In this document: one piece after another, positions 1-10,895 of the stretch
How the letters are laid out: every line of letters begins with the position of its first letter
Numbering within the stretch: position 1 is the stretch's first letter
Assembly: GCF_004784465.1 (NCBI RefSeq)
Contig: NZ_SRRU01000013.1
Coordinates: 1 to 64,000, forward strand
Reading direction: 5' to 3'
DNA from: Streptomyces griseoluteus
Lineage (GTDB): Bacteria > Actinomycetota > Actinomycetes > Streptomycetales > Streptomycetaceae
DNA: 64,000 bases
Notes under the pieces: model-generated
What the model was told of the DNA's origin: nothing
Databases searched by the model: none
What the model saw: the letters and a program-made list of their open reading frames with translations, nothing else
Made by a program: the position numbers and the translations under genes

Positions 1-896
1 CGGACGGCCATGAAGATGCGGGGCATGACCGGGAAGTGGAAGGCCATGTGGCATTCGTCGCCGCCGGTGGAGTAGTCGCCGAAGTAGTCGACCACGTCCT
101 CGGGCCACTGATTGGCCTCCGCCAGCAGCACGGTGTCCGGGTACTGGGCGTCGATCTCGCTCCGGACGCGCTTGAGGAAGGCGTGCGAGGCGGGCAGGTT
201 CTCGCAGTTGGTGCCCTCGGCCGCGTACAGGTAGGGCACCGCGTCGAGCCGGAAGCCGTCGATGCCGAGGTCCAGCCAGAACCGGAGGGCGGCCAGGATC
301 TCCTCCTGCACGGCCGGGTTCTCGTAGTTGAGGTCCGGCTGGTGCGAGAAGAAGCGGTGGAAGAAGTACTGTCCGCGCACCGGGTCGAAGGTCCAGTTGG
401 AGACCTCGGTGTCGACGAAGATGATCCGGGCGTCCTGGTACTGCTTGTCGTCGTCGGCCCACATGTAGTAGTCGCCGTACGGGCCTTCGGGGTTGGCGCG
501 GGACTCCTGGAACCACGGGTGCTGGTCACTGGTGTGGTTCATGACGAAGTCGATGATGACCCGCATGCCCCGCTGATGGGCCGCGTCCACGAACTCCACG
601 AAGTCGGCCAGGTCGCCGAACTCGGGAAGGACGGAGGTGTAGTCCGCGACGTCGTAACCACCGTCACGCAAGGGGGACTTGAAGAACGGCGGGAGCCACA
701 GACAGTCCACGCCGAGCCACTGGAGATAGTCGAGCTTGGCGGTCAGACCCTTCAGATCGCCGACGCCGTCGCCGTCGCTGTCGTGGAAGGAGCGGACCAG
801 CACTTCATAGAAGACGGCGCGCTTGAACCACTCGGGGTCCCGGTCCTTGGCCGGAGTGTCCTCGAAAGTGTCCGGCACGGGTTCGTTCACGGTCAT
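1..896 (-). CDS. treS: Trehalose synthase / maltose isomerase, N-terminal part (cut by window edge)
   Basis: Interconverts trehalose and maltose, feeding maltose or maltose 1-phosphate into the GlgE glucan pathway. About 298 N-terminal residues are visible. The GH13 hallmarks appear in order: DFVMNH near residue 116, the nucleophile Asp in GFRLDAVPYL near 217 and the acid Glu in LLAEANQW near 258. The ATG overlaps the stop of upstream glgE (ATGA), so the two are translationally coupled. The C-terminal half, and any maltokinase (pep2) or glgB that usually follow, lie outside the window. The sequence motifs and the glgE-treS order agree, so the call is firm. Confidence 0.93.
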   Translation of the reverse strand, partial: MTVNEPVPDTFEDTPAKDRDPEWFKRAVFYEVLVRSFHDSDGDGVGDLKGLTAKLDYLQWLGVDCLWLPPFFKSPLRDGGYDVADYTSVLPEFGDLADFVEFVDAAHQRGMRVIIDFVMNHTSDQHPWFQESRANPEGPYGDYYMWADDDKQYQDARIIFVDTEVSNWTFDPVRGQYFFHRFFSHQPDLNYENPAVQEEILAALRFWLDLGIDGFRLDAVPYLYAAEGTNCENLPASHAFLKRVRSEIDAQYPDTVLLAEANQWPEDVVDYFGDYSTGGDECHMAFHFPVMPRIFMAV

Positions 897-2884
897 GACG
901 CTGAAGGCCCTCCGATCTGTGACGTCGCCGGCTCGGCACGCAGGACGTGCGCGGGGGCGCGGCCGGGGCTGAGGCGGACATAGTTGTCGCGGCCCCAGTG
1001 GTAGGTCTCGCCCGTCAGTTCGTCGTGCACGGACAGGGCGTCGTTCCAGTCCAGTCCGAGTCGCGGCAGGTCCAACGAGACCGTGGCCTCCTGGGTGTGG
1101 TGCGGGTCGAGACTGACGACCACGAGGACCATGTCGTCGCCGGTGCGCTTGCTGAACGCGAGCACCGAGTCGTTGTCGGTCCGGTGGAAGCTGAGATTGC
1201 GCAGATGGTGCAGTGCGGGGTGCCTGCGGCGGATCTCGTTGAGGCGGGTGATGAGCGGGGCGATGGTCCGTCCCTCACGGGCGGCCGCCTCCCAGTCCCG
1301 GCGGGCGAGTTGGTACTTCTCGGAGTTCAGGTACTCCTCGCTGCCCGGCTGAAGCGCCTGGTTCTCGCACAGTTCGTAGCCGCTGTAGATGCCCCAGGCG
1401 GGGGAGAGCATGGCCGCGAGCACGGCACGGATCTCGAAAGCGGGGCGGCCGCCGTGCTGGAGGTAACCGGGCAGGATGTCGGGGGTGTTGGCGAAGAAGT
1501 TGGGCCGCAGGTAGGCGGCGGATTCGCCTGACAACTCGGTCAGATACTCCGTGAGTTCCTGCTTGCTGTTGCGCCAGGTGAAGTAGGTGTAGGACTGCTG
1601 GAAGCCGATCTGGGCGAGGGTGTGCATCATCGCGGGGCGGGTGAACGCCTCCGCCAGGAAGATGACGTCCGGGTCGGCGTGGTTGATCTCCCCGATCACG
1701 CGCTCCCAGAACACCACGGGCTTGGTGTGGGGGTTGTCGACGCGGAAGATGCGGACGCCGTGCTCCATCCAGTGCCGGAGCACCCGTACGGTCTCGGTGA
1801 CCAGGCCGTCCATGTCGGCGTCGAAGGCGATGGGGTAGATGTCCTGGTACTTCTTCGGCGGGTTCTCGGCATAGGCGATGGTGCCGTCGGGGCGGTGGTG
1901 GAACCACTGCGGGTGCTTCTCCACCCACGGGTGGTCCGGCGAGCACTGCAACGCGAAGTCCAGGGCGATTTCCAGGCCCAACTCCCGTGCCCGGCCCACG
2001 AAGTGGTCGAAGTCCTCGAGGGTGCCGAGGTCGGGGTGGACGGCGTCGTGGCCGCCCTCGGGGGAGCCGATCGCCCAGGGGACACCGACGTCGTCCGGGG
2101 TCGCGGTCAGCGTGTTGTTACGGCCCTTGCGGTGCGTGGTCCCGATCGGATGGATCGGAGGCAGGTACACCACGTCGAAGCCCATCTCCGCGATGGCCTC
2201 AAGACGCTTCTGGGCCGTCCGGAACGTGCCGTGCGGTTCGTCCAGCGTCCCCTCCGAGCGCGGGAAGAACTCGTACCAGGAGCCGTACAGGGCCCGTTGC
2301 CGCTCAACCAGCAGCGGCATCGGGTCCGAGGCGGTCACCAGGTCCCGCAGGGGGTACCGGGCGAGGACCGCCGCCACCTCCGGGCCCAGGGCGTCCTTCA
2401 GACGGTGGTTCACCGAGAGGGTGTCGTCGCCCAGGACGTGGGCGGTGGCCAGGACGAGGTCGCGCTCCGGGCCCTTCGGTGCTCCGGCGGCCGCGCGCTC
2501 GTAGAGCTCCGCGCCCTCCTCCAGCACCAGACCGGTGTCGATCCCGGCCGGGATCTTGATGCCGGCCGCGTGCCGCCAGGTGGCGATCGGATCGGACCAC
2601 GCCTCCACGCGGTAGGTCCAGCGGCCGGTGGCGTCCGGGGTGATGTCCGCGCCCCACACGTCGCTGCCGGGGGACAGCTCGCGCATCGGGGTCCACGGGC
2701 CGCGCCGGCCATGGGGACCGCGCAGGACCACATTGGCGCCCACCGCGTCATGTCCCTCGCGGAACACGGTCGCGGTCACCTGGAACGTCTCCCCGGCCAC
2801 CGCCTTCGCCGGGCGCCTGCCGCACTCCACGGCCGGCCGGACATCACGTACCGGTACGCGGCCGATGGCCGGGGTCCTGCGCAT
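893..2884 (-). CDS. glgE: Alpha-1,4-glucan:maltose-1-phosphate maltosyltransferase
   Basis: Extends alpha-1,4-glucans using maltose 1-phosphate as donor. 663 residues, the usual GlgE length. It has an N-terminal beta-sandwich domain (about 1-110), then a GH13 barrel with nucleophile Asp in FRVDNPHTKP (near 382) and acid Glu in FLAEAFTRP (near 410); that 28-29 residue spacing fits the family. The chosen ATG has a strong GGAGGTGAG site. A start 12 codons earlier has no comparable site. It is followed by treS with a 4-bp overlap. In Streptomyces this pathway makes cytoplasmic glucan and trehalose during development; that role is family knowledge, not visible here. Confidence 0.95.
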   Translation of the reverse strand: MRRTPAIGRVPVRDVRPAVECGRRPAKAVAGETFQVTATVFREGHDAVGANVVLRGPHGRRGPWTPMRELSPGSDVWGADITPDATGRWTYRVEAWSDPIATWRHAAGIKIPAGIDTGLVLEEGAELYERAAAGAPKGPERDLVLATAHVLGDDTLSVNHRLKDALGPEVAAVLARYPLRDLVTASDPMPLLVERQRALYGSWYEFFPRSEGTLDEPHGTFRTAQKRLEAIAEMGFDVVYLPPIHPIGTTHRKGRNNTLTATPDDVGVPWAIGSPEGGHDAVHPDLGTLEDFDHFVGRARELGLEIALDFALQCSPDHPWVEKHPQWFHHRPDGTIAYAENPPKKYQDIYPIAFDADMDGLVTETVRVLRHWMEHGVRIFRVDNPHTKPVVFWERVIGEINHADPDVIFLAEAFTRPAMMHTLAQIGFQQSYTYFTWRNSKQELTEYLTELSGESAAYLRPNFFANTPDILPGYLQHGGRPAFEIRAVLAAMLSPAWGIYSGYELCENQALQPGSEEYLNSEKYQLARRDWEAAAREGRTIAPLITRLNEIRRRHPALHHLRNLSFHRTDNDSVLAFSKRTGDDMVLVVVSLDPHHTQEATVSLDLPRLGLDWNDALSVHDELTGETYHWGRDNYVRLSPGRAPAHVLRAEPATSQIGGPSAS

Positions 2885-2995
2885 GGATCTCACCTCCGCC
2901 GTGCGCGAAGCCGGGCACACGGGGCCCGGCTTCGCGGTCCTGGATACGGGCCGGCAGGTGCCGTCCCGTAGGGGAACGCCATGTACGGTGCCAGG

Positions 2996-3295
2996 TCAGG
3001 GGCTTGGCGCCGTGGATCGCCGCTCCGGGGACTGCGCGCGTCGCGCCGCCCGTCCGGGCCGCGGCCGCCCGTCCTGCTCGCCCGGCCGGCCGGGCGGGGT
3101 GGAGCGCAGATACCGCTCCGCGGCGTCCGCCGCCTCCCTGGCGCAGCGTTTTCCCATCAACACGCACAACGTGTAGCCCGAGTCCTCGAAGGTGCTCCGG
3201 ACCGTGCGGTCGTGGGGCGAGGCGAGCATCACGCGCTCCCACGCCCGGTAACGCCGCAACTGCCGGGCCACTTCGGCCTTGGCGGGTAGCAGCAT
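2996..3295 (-). CDS. Small DUF5133-type protein
   Basis: 99-residue protein of unknown function resembling the DUF5133 proteins common in Streptomyces. The conserved part is the first 65 residues: MLLPAKAEVARQL start, RTVRSTFEDSGYTLCVLMGKR core, REAADAAERYL end. The tail is Arg/Pro/Gly-rich and probably disordered. The ATG at 3295 is preceded by GGAAGGTGAAGG; an earlier in-frame start would add residues with no homology-like character. It lies just upstream of glgE on the same strand with a gap of about 110 bases, so co-transcription is possible. No signal peptide, no catalytic motif. Confidence 0.75.
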   Translation of the reverse strand: MLLPAKAEVARQLRRYRAWERVMLASPHDRTVRSTFEDSGYTLCVLMGKRCAREAADAAERYLRSTPPGRPGEQDGRPRPGRAARRAQSPERRSTAPSP

Positions 3296-3596
3296 GGCCC
3301 CTTCACCTTCCACGGCTCTCGACGTCGCGTTCCCGACGGTCGGGTGGTGTCCGAGCACGGAAGGGCGCGGAACCGTTACGGCGATCGAGGGCTTTCACCC
3401 ATGGTGCACGTGTAAACACCCTCCGTCCTGTTGGAGCTTCAACGACCCCGCCGTTCGTGATGCTCGTGTTGCACGAATGGCGTAGCAGCCGCAATGTGGA
3501 TGATGACTCAGAAGCGACTGGCATTCACGCTGAGTGTCCGGTGATCCCGCCGGACGGCCGTGGAGCAGGAGCTTCGCCGGTGAGGAGCAAGCGACA
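3296..3596. other. Divergent intergenic region
   Basis: About 300 bases between the DUF5133 gene (minus) and the HATPase-like/glgX unit (plus). Promoters for both directions must lie here. I see no unambiguous -35/-10 pair, no strong palindrome and no convincing small gene. Confidence 0.5.
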
Positions 3597-4099
3597 ATGG
3601 AGACCGCAGTGCCTCGCTACTACCACCTCGACGTGGAAGTCAGCCCGGAACGGGTGGGACAGGTCAGCCGCATCCTGGCCGCCCACCTCAGTCACTGGGA
3701 CCTCGACAATCTCGTGGACCCCGTCCGCCGCGGCACCGAGATTCTGCTGCGCGCCATCGACCAGCACGCCCCGGACACCACCACCTCCATCGAGATGTGG
3801 TGGAACGGCCAGCACCTCATCACCGCCATCGGCGGCGGCGACCGCGACCTCGGCCCGGACGAGGGTCTGCGCGCCTGTCTCGCGGACATCGCCGCCATGA
3901 GCGACGGGTGGGGCTGCTGCGCCACCGAGACCGGGGCCAGGATCATCTGGTTCTCGCAGCGGGCCCGTGCCGACCAGCGGGTCCCGCTGGTCCCGACCGC
4001 TCCCTCGCCGCACATCGGCCGGATGCTGCGCGTACCCCGCGCGGCCCCGGTGCCCGCAGGGGTCGGCGAGGTGCCCGCCGGCGCTCTGGTGGGCGTCCG

Positions 4100-4103
<4 letters not shown>
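3597..4103 (+). CDS. Degenerate RsbW-like HATPase-fold protein, coupled to glgX
   Basis: 168 residues with the layout of the HATPase_c_2 anti-sigma/regulatory kinases of Streptomyces: RYYHLDVEVSPERVGQVSRIL at the start and GWGCCATETGARIIWFSQ where relatives have a conserved C-terminal strand. The ATP-binding signatures look lost: the N-box region reads RRGTEILLRAIDQHAP without the expected Asn, and no glycine-rich G boxes are visible. It may be a protein-binding relic rather than a kinase (inference). The ATG at 3597 has a GAGGAG site. Its TGA overlaps the GTG of glgX, so translation of the two is coupled. Confidence 0.7.
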
Positions 4104-6241
<2,138 letters not shown>

Positions 6242-6245
6242 GCGG

Positions 6246-6296
6246 GGACGACAAGTGGGCGCCCACCGGATTCCGGTGGGCGCCCACTTGTCGTCC
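6246..6296. terminator. Perfect 24-bp inverted repeat, bidirectional terminator
   Basis: Two perfectly complementary 24-base arms (6246-6269 and 6273-6296) separated by 3 bases, sitting between the convergent glgX and VOC genes. The 3' arm reaches almost to the last codon of the VOC gene. There is no long U tract, as usual for Streptomyces terminators. Confidence 0.85.
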
Positions 6297-6297
6297 G

Positions 6298-7110
6298 TCA
6301 GCGCGGGTCGCGTGCGGTCACCGTGAACTGGGCGCCGTCCGGGTCCCGCAGGACGGCCTCCCGCTCGTTCTCGCTCAGCACGCTGCCGCCGTGCTTCTCG
6401 GCGCTGCGGGCGCAGCGCGCCACGTCGTCGACGGAGAAGTGGATCTGCCAGTGCGGCCGCACCGAGGGGTCCGGGGCCGCCTCCACCGCGCCGGAGTCGA
6501 TCCGCGCCACCACGGTGCCCTGGCTGCGCAGCACCACCTCGCCGCCCGCGTACTCGACCTCGCAGCAGCCCGCCGTCCCGGAGGCCCAGTCCAGCACCTC
6601 GCCATAGAAGATCGCCGCGTCGAAGGCGTTGCGGGTGTGCAGGCGGATGAAGGCGGGGGCGGAACGGCGCCAGGACTCCCAGTCGGAGAACAGCTCGCCC
6701 TGCCAGACGCCGAAGGTCGCCCCGTCCCGGTCGGCGAGCAGCGCGCCCCGGCCGGGCGGGAAGGACAGCGGGCCCACGGCCGCCGTGCCGCCCCGCTCCC
6801 GGACCCGCGCCACCGCCACGTCGGCGTCGGGGACGGCGAAGTACGGGGTCCAGGCCACCGCGGTCTGCCACATCCCGGCGACGGCGGCGATCCCGGCGAT
6901 CGGCACGCCGTCCGCGAGCGCGATCCGGAAGTGGTCGCCGAGGCGGGCGTCGCGCCAGCGCCAGCCGAGCACGGCGCTGTAGAACTCCTCGGTGGCGTCG
7001 AGATCGCGGCTGGTCAGGCTCACCCAGCAGGGGGCACCGAAGACGGAGTGCGTCGAAACGGTGTCCTTCTTCTTCCTCAAGCCACCGCTGACGGATGTGT
7101 GGTGATTCAT
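6298..7110 (-). CDS. Two-domain VOC (glyoxalase/bleomycin resistance) family protein
   Basis: 270 residues with two vicinal-oxygen-chelate modules in tandem: the first from about 18 to 130 (APCWVSLTSRDLDATEEFYSAVLGW start), the second from about 145 to 265 (WRRSAPAFIRLHTRNAFDAAIFYGEVLDW and WQIHFSVDDVARCA). Substrate unknown; relatives act on glyoxalase-like substrates or bind antibiotics. ATG at 7110 is preceded by a weak AGCAGGA; an earlier in-frame ATG at 7146 lacks a site and adds a non-homologous stretch. Convergent with glgX, sharing a terminator. Cytoplasmic, no signal peptide. Confidence 0.85.
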   Translation of the reverse strand: MNHHTSVSGGLRKKKDTVSTHSVFGAPCWVSLTSRDLDATEEFYSAVLGWRWRDARLGDHFRIALADGVPIAGIAAVAGMWQTAVAWTPYFAVPDADVAVARVRERGGTAAVGPLSFPPGRGALLADRDGATFGVWQGELFSDWESWRRSAPAFIRLHTRNAFDAAIFYGEVLDWASGTAGCCEVEYAGGEVVLRSQGTVVARIDSGAVEAAPDPSVRPHWQIHFSVDDVARCARSAEKHGGSVLSENEREAVLRDPDGAQFTVTARDPR

Positions 7111-7324
7111 GACGGTCGCGTCCTGCTCTCGGGGCCCGGCGGCCACCGGTCTCGACCAGTGTCCGGCCGAAAAGGGGTCGGCTGCCTCCCGACTACCCCG
7201 CAGACGGGCCCTGATGTGCGGTGAGCTCCCCCGGCCACCCAGCGCGTCGGGGGCGTCACGAAGCCGGGCGGCTATCGCCCGAAAGAGTGAAAGGCACGGC
7301 GGTACGGGGGCTGCGGGAGCACGC

Positions 7325-8116
7325 TCAGCCGGACTCGGTGAGCAGTTCCTCGCGGAGCCGGTCGAAGCAGCCGCTCAGCAGCCGGGAGACGTGCATCTGC
7401 GATATGCCGAGCTGCTCCGCGATCCCGCTCTGCGTCATACCCCGGAAGAACCGCAGGTAGAGGATGGTGCGCTCCCGCTCGGGCAGCGCCGCCAGACAGG
7501 GCTTCACGGCCGCCCGGTCCACCACCAGGTCGAAGCCGGGGTCGGGCTCGCCGAGGGAGTCGCCGAGCGCGTACCCGTCCGTGCCCGCCACGTCGGCGTC
7601 CAGGGACAGCGCGGAGAAGCACTCCAGCGCCTCCATGCCGGTGCGCACCTCGTCCTCGCTGAGCCGGGTGTGCGCCGCCAGCTCCGCCACGGTGGGCGGA
7701 CGGCCGGGAATGGTCTGCGCCAGCTCCTTGCCGGCGCTGCGGACCCGGTTGCGCAGGTCCTGCACCCGGCGCGGCACGTGCAGGGTCCACATGTGGTCCC
7801 GGAAGTGGCGCTTGATCTCGCCGGTGATCGTCGGCACCGCGTACGCCTCGAAGGCCCGGCCGCGCTCGGGGTCGTAATGATCCACGGCCTTCACCAGGCC
7901 CAGGGCGGCCACCTGGTACAGGTCCTCCAAGGACTCGCCGCGGCCGCGGAACCGGACCGCGATCCGCTCCGCCATGGGCAGCCACAGCCGCACCAGCTCG
8001 TCCCGCAGCGCCGCCCGCTCGGGGCCCTTGGGGAGCCCGGAGAGGCGCTCGAAGGCGTGGGCCGTGTCAGGGGCGTCGTCATGAGGGTGGGTTTTCGTGC
8101 TGCCAGTTACAGACAT
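7325..8116 (-). CDS. RNA polymerase sigma factor, SigB/SigF/SigG family
   Basis: 263 residues. Region 2 (DLYQVAALGLVKAVDHYDPERGRAFEAYAVPTITGEIKRHFRD, split across residues 70-115), region 3 with RPPTVAELAAHTRLSEDEV, and region 4 with LPERERTILYLRFFRGMTQ and HTH GISQMHVSRLLS. This is the group-3 stress/differentiation sigma type whose relatives in Streptomyces act in osmotic stress and spore maturation. ATG at 8116 follows GAGAGAAG; upstream in-frame residues look like untranslated leader. No anti-sigma gene adjoins it; candidate partners elsewhere in the window are the RsbW-like gene at 38270 and the SpoIIE-type phosphatases. Confidence 0.93.
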   Translation of the reverse strand: MSVTGSTKTHPHDDAPDTAHAFERLSGLPKGPERAALRDELVRLWLPMAERIAVRFRGRGESLEDLYQVAALGLVKAVDHYDPERGRAFEAYAVPTITGEIKRHFRDHMWTLHVPRRVQDLRNRVRSAGKELAQTIPGRPPTVAELAAHTRLSEDEVRTGMEALECFSALSLDADVAGTDGYALGDSLGEPDPGFDLVVDRAAVKPCLAALPERERTILYLRFFRGMTQSGIAEQLGISQMHVSRLLSGCFDRLREELLTESG

Positions 8117-8473
8117 CGCGTGCACTTCTCTCGCGGGCTGGGACGACAGGCACATTCGGCACTGCAGTCCCTCTTGCCCAGTGTGCGGCAAAAGCAAACA
8201 AACATGCCAATAGGGGACGAAACCCGTGTCGGTCTTGACCCGGTTTTGGACTGGGTGGCTCCATGGACGCGGGCCGTGAGAGGCGGTCGCCGGGAGTGAT
8301 GTGCGGCACGCGCCCGAACCGTGCCCGCGCACCCGCCCGGACGGTTTCTCCTGGGCACGGCTTGATCGCCGAGCGAAGCGGGCGAACCGCCTGGCCATGT
8401 GGCATTCCGCTCATTTGACAGTGTGCTGAGCACACGGATAGACAGCAGCTCGCGGATGGTCGAGAGGGGCACT
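8117..8473. other. Divergent intergenic region, sigma gene / hypothetical
   Basis: About 357 bases. Holds the possible SigB-type promoter at 8174-8199 and a perfect 6-bp-arm palindrome GTGTGC-TGA-GCACAC at 8421-8435, about 40 bases before the plus-strand gene, that could be an operator. Nothing else convincing. Confidence 0.45.
8174..8199 (-). promoter_or_regulatory. Possible SigB-type promoter of the sigma gene
   Basis: On the minus strand GTTT is followed 16 bases later by GGGCAA, about 58-80 bases upstream of the sigma start. This resembles the group-3 sigma consensus GNNT-N14-16-GGGTAC/T with one mismatch, and would fit autoregulation. Pattern match only. Confidence 0.3.
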
Positions 8474-8998
8474 GTGTACGAGCCGAACGTGGTCGGTGAC
8501 TGGCAGGAATACGGCGAGCACGCCGGCCTGCGGGTCCGCGTCCATCGTCTGGAGACGGCCGATCCGCCCCGGGGGCGTGACGACGCCGCGGCCGGGCTGA
8601 CGTACTTCAGCGTCCGTGTGACGATCGAGAACCGGGGCACCCGCCCGTGCAGCGTCCAGCTCGAGGACGGTCAGATCGACGTCCGGGTCGGCGCCGACGG
8701 CGAGGGCGCCTTCATCGACTGGCGCAACTCGCAGTTCATCGAGGGCTTCGACGTGTACCCGCTGCGCCGGGCCACCGCCGTGGTCCACGCGGCCGCCGCC
8801 GAGGACGCGCTCACCCATGTGGACGTCCAGGTCCATCTGCGGGTGGACGACGAGTGGACCGACCGCAGGCTGTGGGCCGGCGGCATCGGCCTCACCGAGA
8901 CCGCCCAGGTGGCCACCGCCGCGGCCTGCGGGCCGGACAGCCTGGCGCACCAGCTCACCGCGTACCTGGAGGAGCGGACCGAGCCCGGTACCGCCTGA
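8474..8998 (+). CDS. Conserved hypothetical beta-sandwich protein
   Basis: 174 residues, function unknown. Composition suggests an all-beta domain: YFSVRVTIENRGTRPCSVQLED resembles the immunoglobulin-like strands of DUF4352-type proteins (split as YFSVRVTIENRG / TRPCSVQLED). No signal peptide or membrane segment, so probably cytoplasmic. GTG at 8474 is preferred because GAGAGGGG sits 5 bases upstream; an ATG at 8456 is in frame without a site. Divergent from the sigma gene across about 355 bases, which makes control by that sigma factor possible. Convergent with the NPP1-like gene. Confidence 0.65.
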   Translation: MYEPNVVGDWQEYGEHAGLRVRVHRLETADPPRGRDDAAAGLTYFSVRVTIENRGTRPCSVQLEDGQIDVRVGADGEGAFIDWRNSQFIEGFDVYPLRRATAVVHAAAAEDALTHVDVQVHLRVDDEWTDRRLWAGGIGLTETAQVATAAACGPDSLAHQLTAYLEERTEPGTA

Positions 8999-9025
8999 CG
9001 GGCACCGGGCCGGCCCGCGAGAGGG

Positions 9026-9820
9026 TCAGGCGTTCGGGTCGAAGGGGATGCCGGCCGGCTTCGCCGACGCCAGGTGCGAGGCGAAACTCGCGTCCTTCAG
9101 ACCGAAGTTGGCGCTGCCGAAGTCATACGTGCTCAGCTTGTCGCGCAGACCGGGCGGGTAGCCGTCCCAGCCGACCAGCGCCGGGTACTGCCAGGTGTGC
9201 TTGTGGTTCTCCGGCGGCTCGTCGCCTGTGTTGGCCAGCCGGAAGCAGTGCGTGCCGATGCCGTCCTTGTGGTAGACGACCTTGGCGTGCGTGCCCTCGA
9301 AGCGGACCTCGGAGACCGGGTGCACGGTGAAGGAGCCGTGGTTGGACGTCGACACGTACCGCGTCTGCCCGTCCTGCACCCACACCACCACGTGCTCCCA
9401 GTCGTTGCGGTGGCCGCCGATGCTGGTACCGGGGAGGGCCTGGTCCTTCTCGAAGTACAGGCCGTAGAGATAGCCGCACCAGCCGTTGTTGCACTTGGCG
9501 CGCGAGTATCCGTTGGTGTTGTCCAGGTCCGAGGCGTCGCGGCAGTTGCCGTTGAGCGCGCCGGTCGGGTTCAGGCCGGGGTTTATCGTGCCGTCGGGGC
9601 CGATCGCGGGCGTCGAGTAGCAGCCGTCGGTGTCGTAGTCGAACGCGGGCTGATACCTCAGTTCCTCGGCCGTGGCGTTGACCGGCAGGGCGAGCGGGGG
9701 AGCGGCGAAGGCCGCGGCCGGGAAGGCGATCACGAGGGTGGCGGCGCCGGTGAGCGTGGCGAGCCATCTGCCGCGCCGTCGGCGGGACGGGGACGAACCC
9801 ACTTCAATCTCCAACTGCAT
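9026..9820 (-). CDS. Secreted NPP1/NLP-family (necrosis-inducing-like) protein
   Basis: 264 residues with an N-terminal signal: RRRRGRW then the hydrophobic LATLTGAATLVIAFPAAAFA, cleavage near 45. The mature part matches the NPP1 fold: LPVNATAEELRYQPAFDYDTD start and GHRNDWEHVVVWV, the family's metal-binding heptapeptide (usually GHRHDWE, so the second His is Asn here). Paired cysteines (NCRDAS, KCNNGWCGYLY) are conserved-looking. In plant pathogens NLPs are cytolysins; saprophytic Streptomyces carry homologues of unknown role. The His to Asn change may weaken metal binding (inference). ATG at 9820 has a poor ribosome site. Confidence 0.88.
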   Translation of the reverse strand: MQLEIEVGSSPSRRRRGRWLATLTGAATLVIAFPAAAFAAPPLALPVNATAEELRYQPAFDYDTDGCYSTPAIGPDGTINPGLNPTGALNGNCRDASDLDNTNGYSRAKCNNGWCGYLYGLYFEKDQALPGTSIGGHRNDWEHVVVWVQDGQTRYVSTSNHGSFTVHPVSEVRFEGTHAKVVYHKDGIGTHCFRLANTGDEPPENHKHTWQYPALVGWDGYPPGLRDKLSTYDFGSANFGLKDASFASHLASAKPAGIPFDPNA

Positions 9821-9911
9821 TGAGGGACAAGGCAGTTCAGCATCCCGGCCGAAGGGCCCGCTGTGAAGCCGTCCCACCTGTCCCGCAGGTGAAATCCTGT
9901 CAGCCGCGCGC

Positions 9912-10895
9912 TCAGAGATCCTCGGGGAGGTCCGCCGCCGACTCCTCGGGGGCGAGGTCCGGGCGCAGGCGCAGCCAGCTCGGCTGGCGCAGCAGCCCCG
10001 CCCGCGTCCGGGTGCTGAAGCCGACCTCGCCGACCAGCCGGGGCAGCACCCAGCGCGCCCCAGGAATCCGGGGCTCGGGGTCGAAGGGGCACCGTTCGCT
10101 CGCCGAGGCCGCCAGCAGCGCGGCCAGCTCGGTGCGCTCACCCTCGCTCCAGCCCGTGCCCACCCGGCCCGCGTACACCAGCCGCCCTCCCGCGCGCTGG
10201 CCGACCAGCACCGCGCCGGGCAGCCCGGACAGGCGGCCCTTGCCGGGCAGCCAGCCGCCGACGATCACGTCCACGCTCCGGATGTTCCGGATCTTGATCC
10301 AGTTCCGGGAGCGCACGCCCGGCTCGTACACGGAGTCCAGCCGTTTGCACACCACCCCCTCCAGACCGTGCTCCCGCGTCATCCGCAGGGCCTCGGCGCC
10401 ATGGCCGACCACCGCCCCCGGCACCGACCAGCGCGGACCGTTCAGGCCGAGGCCCGCGAGCAGGTCGCGCCGCCGCGCGTACGAGGCCGCCGTCTGCGGC
10501 CCGGAGAGGTACGGCACGTCGAACAGCACCAGGTGGACCGGAGCCCGCGCGGCCCGGTGGGCCGCCAGGGCCGGGGTGTGCGCGAGGCCCATCCGGTTCT
10601 GGAGGGCCTGGAAGTCGGCCCGCCCCTCCGCGTCCAGAGCCAGCACCTCGCCGTCCAGGATGGCGGGCGTGTCCCCCAAGGCGCGGCCCAGCGGCTCCAG
10701 TTCGGGATAGGCGGCCGTGATGTCCTCCCCGGAGCGGGCGCGCAGCAGCAGGGTTCCGTCACCGGGCAGGTAGACCATCACCCGCTGCCCGTCCTGCTTG
10801 GTCTCGTACGCCCAGCGCGCGTCCTGGGCGGGCGGCGGCAGGGTGCCGGGGGTGGCGAGCATGGGGCGGACGAACGGCAGCGGGGTGACGGTCAC
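9912..10895 (-). CDS. ATP-dependent DNA ligase (LigC/LigD-ligase-domain type)
   Basis: 327 residues. The nucleotidyltransferase motif I is YETKQDGQRVMVY (Lys adenylated), followed by AILDGEVLAL (motif III-like), LEGVVCKRLDSVYEPG (motif IV) and NWIKIRN (motif V), then an OB fold (VDVIVGGWLPGKG to LLRQPSWLRLRPD). This is the stand-alone form of the bacterial NHEJ/repair ligase domain; no Ku or primase gene is adjacent. Start is uncertain: GTG at 10895 gives the usual VTPLPFVRPMLA beginning but has no clear ribosome site, and the frame stays open upstream. Divergent from the DoxX gene. Confidence 0.9.
   Translation of the reverse strand: MTVTPLPFVRPMLATPGTLPPPAQDARWAYETKQDGQRVMVYLPGDGTLLLRARSGEDITAAYPELEPLGRALGDTPAILDGEVLALDAEGRADFQALQNRMGLAHTPALAAHRAARAPVHLVLFDVPYLSGPQTAASYARRRDLLAGLGLNGPRWSVPGAVVGHGAEALRMTREHGLEGVVCKRLDSVYEPGVRSRNWIKIRNIRSVDVIVGGWLPGKGRLSGLPGAVLVGQRAGGRLVYAGRVGTGWSEGERTELAALLAASASERCPFDPEPRIPGARWVLPRLVGEVGFSTRTRAGLLRQPSWLRLRPDLAPEESAADLPEDL

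Noticed and set aside
1622..2971. Long plus-strand reading frame (449 codons) opposite glgE
   Set aside because: It mirrors the codons of glgE; the translated product is Val/Gly/Arg-rich without motifs, as expected for the antisense frame of a GC-rich gene.
8421..8435. GTGTGC-TGA-GCACAC palindrome as a definite operator
   Set aside because: Six-base arms occur by chance; there is no second copy in the window and no regulator gene beside it, so it is only mentioned within the intergenic entry.
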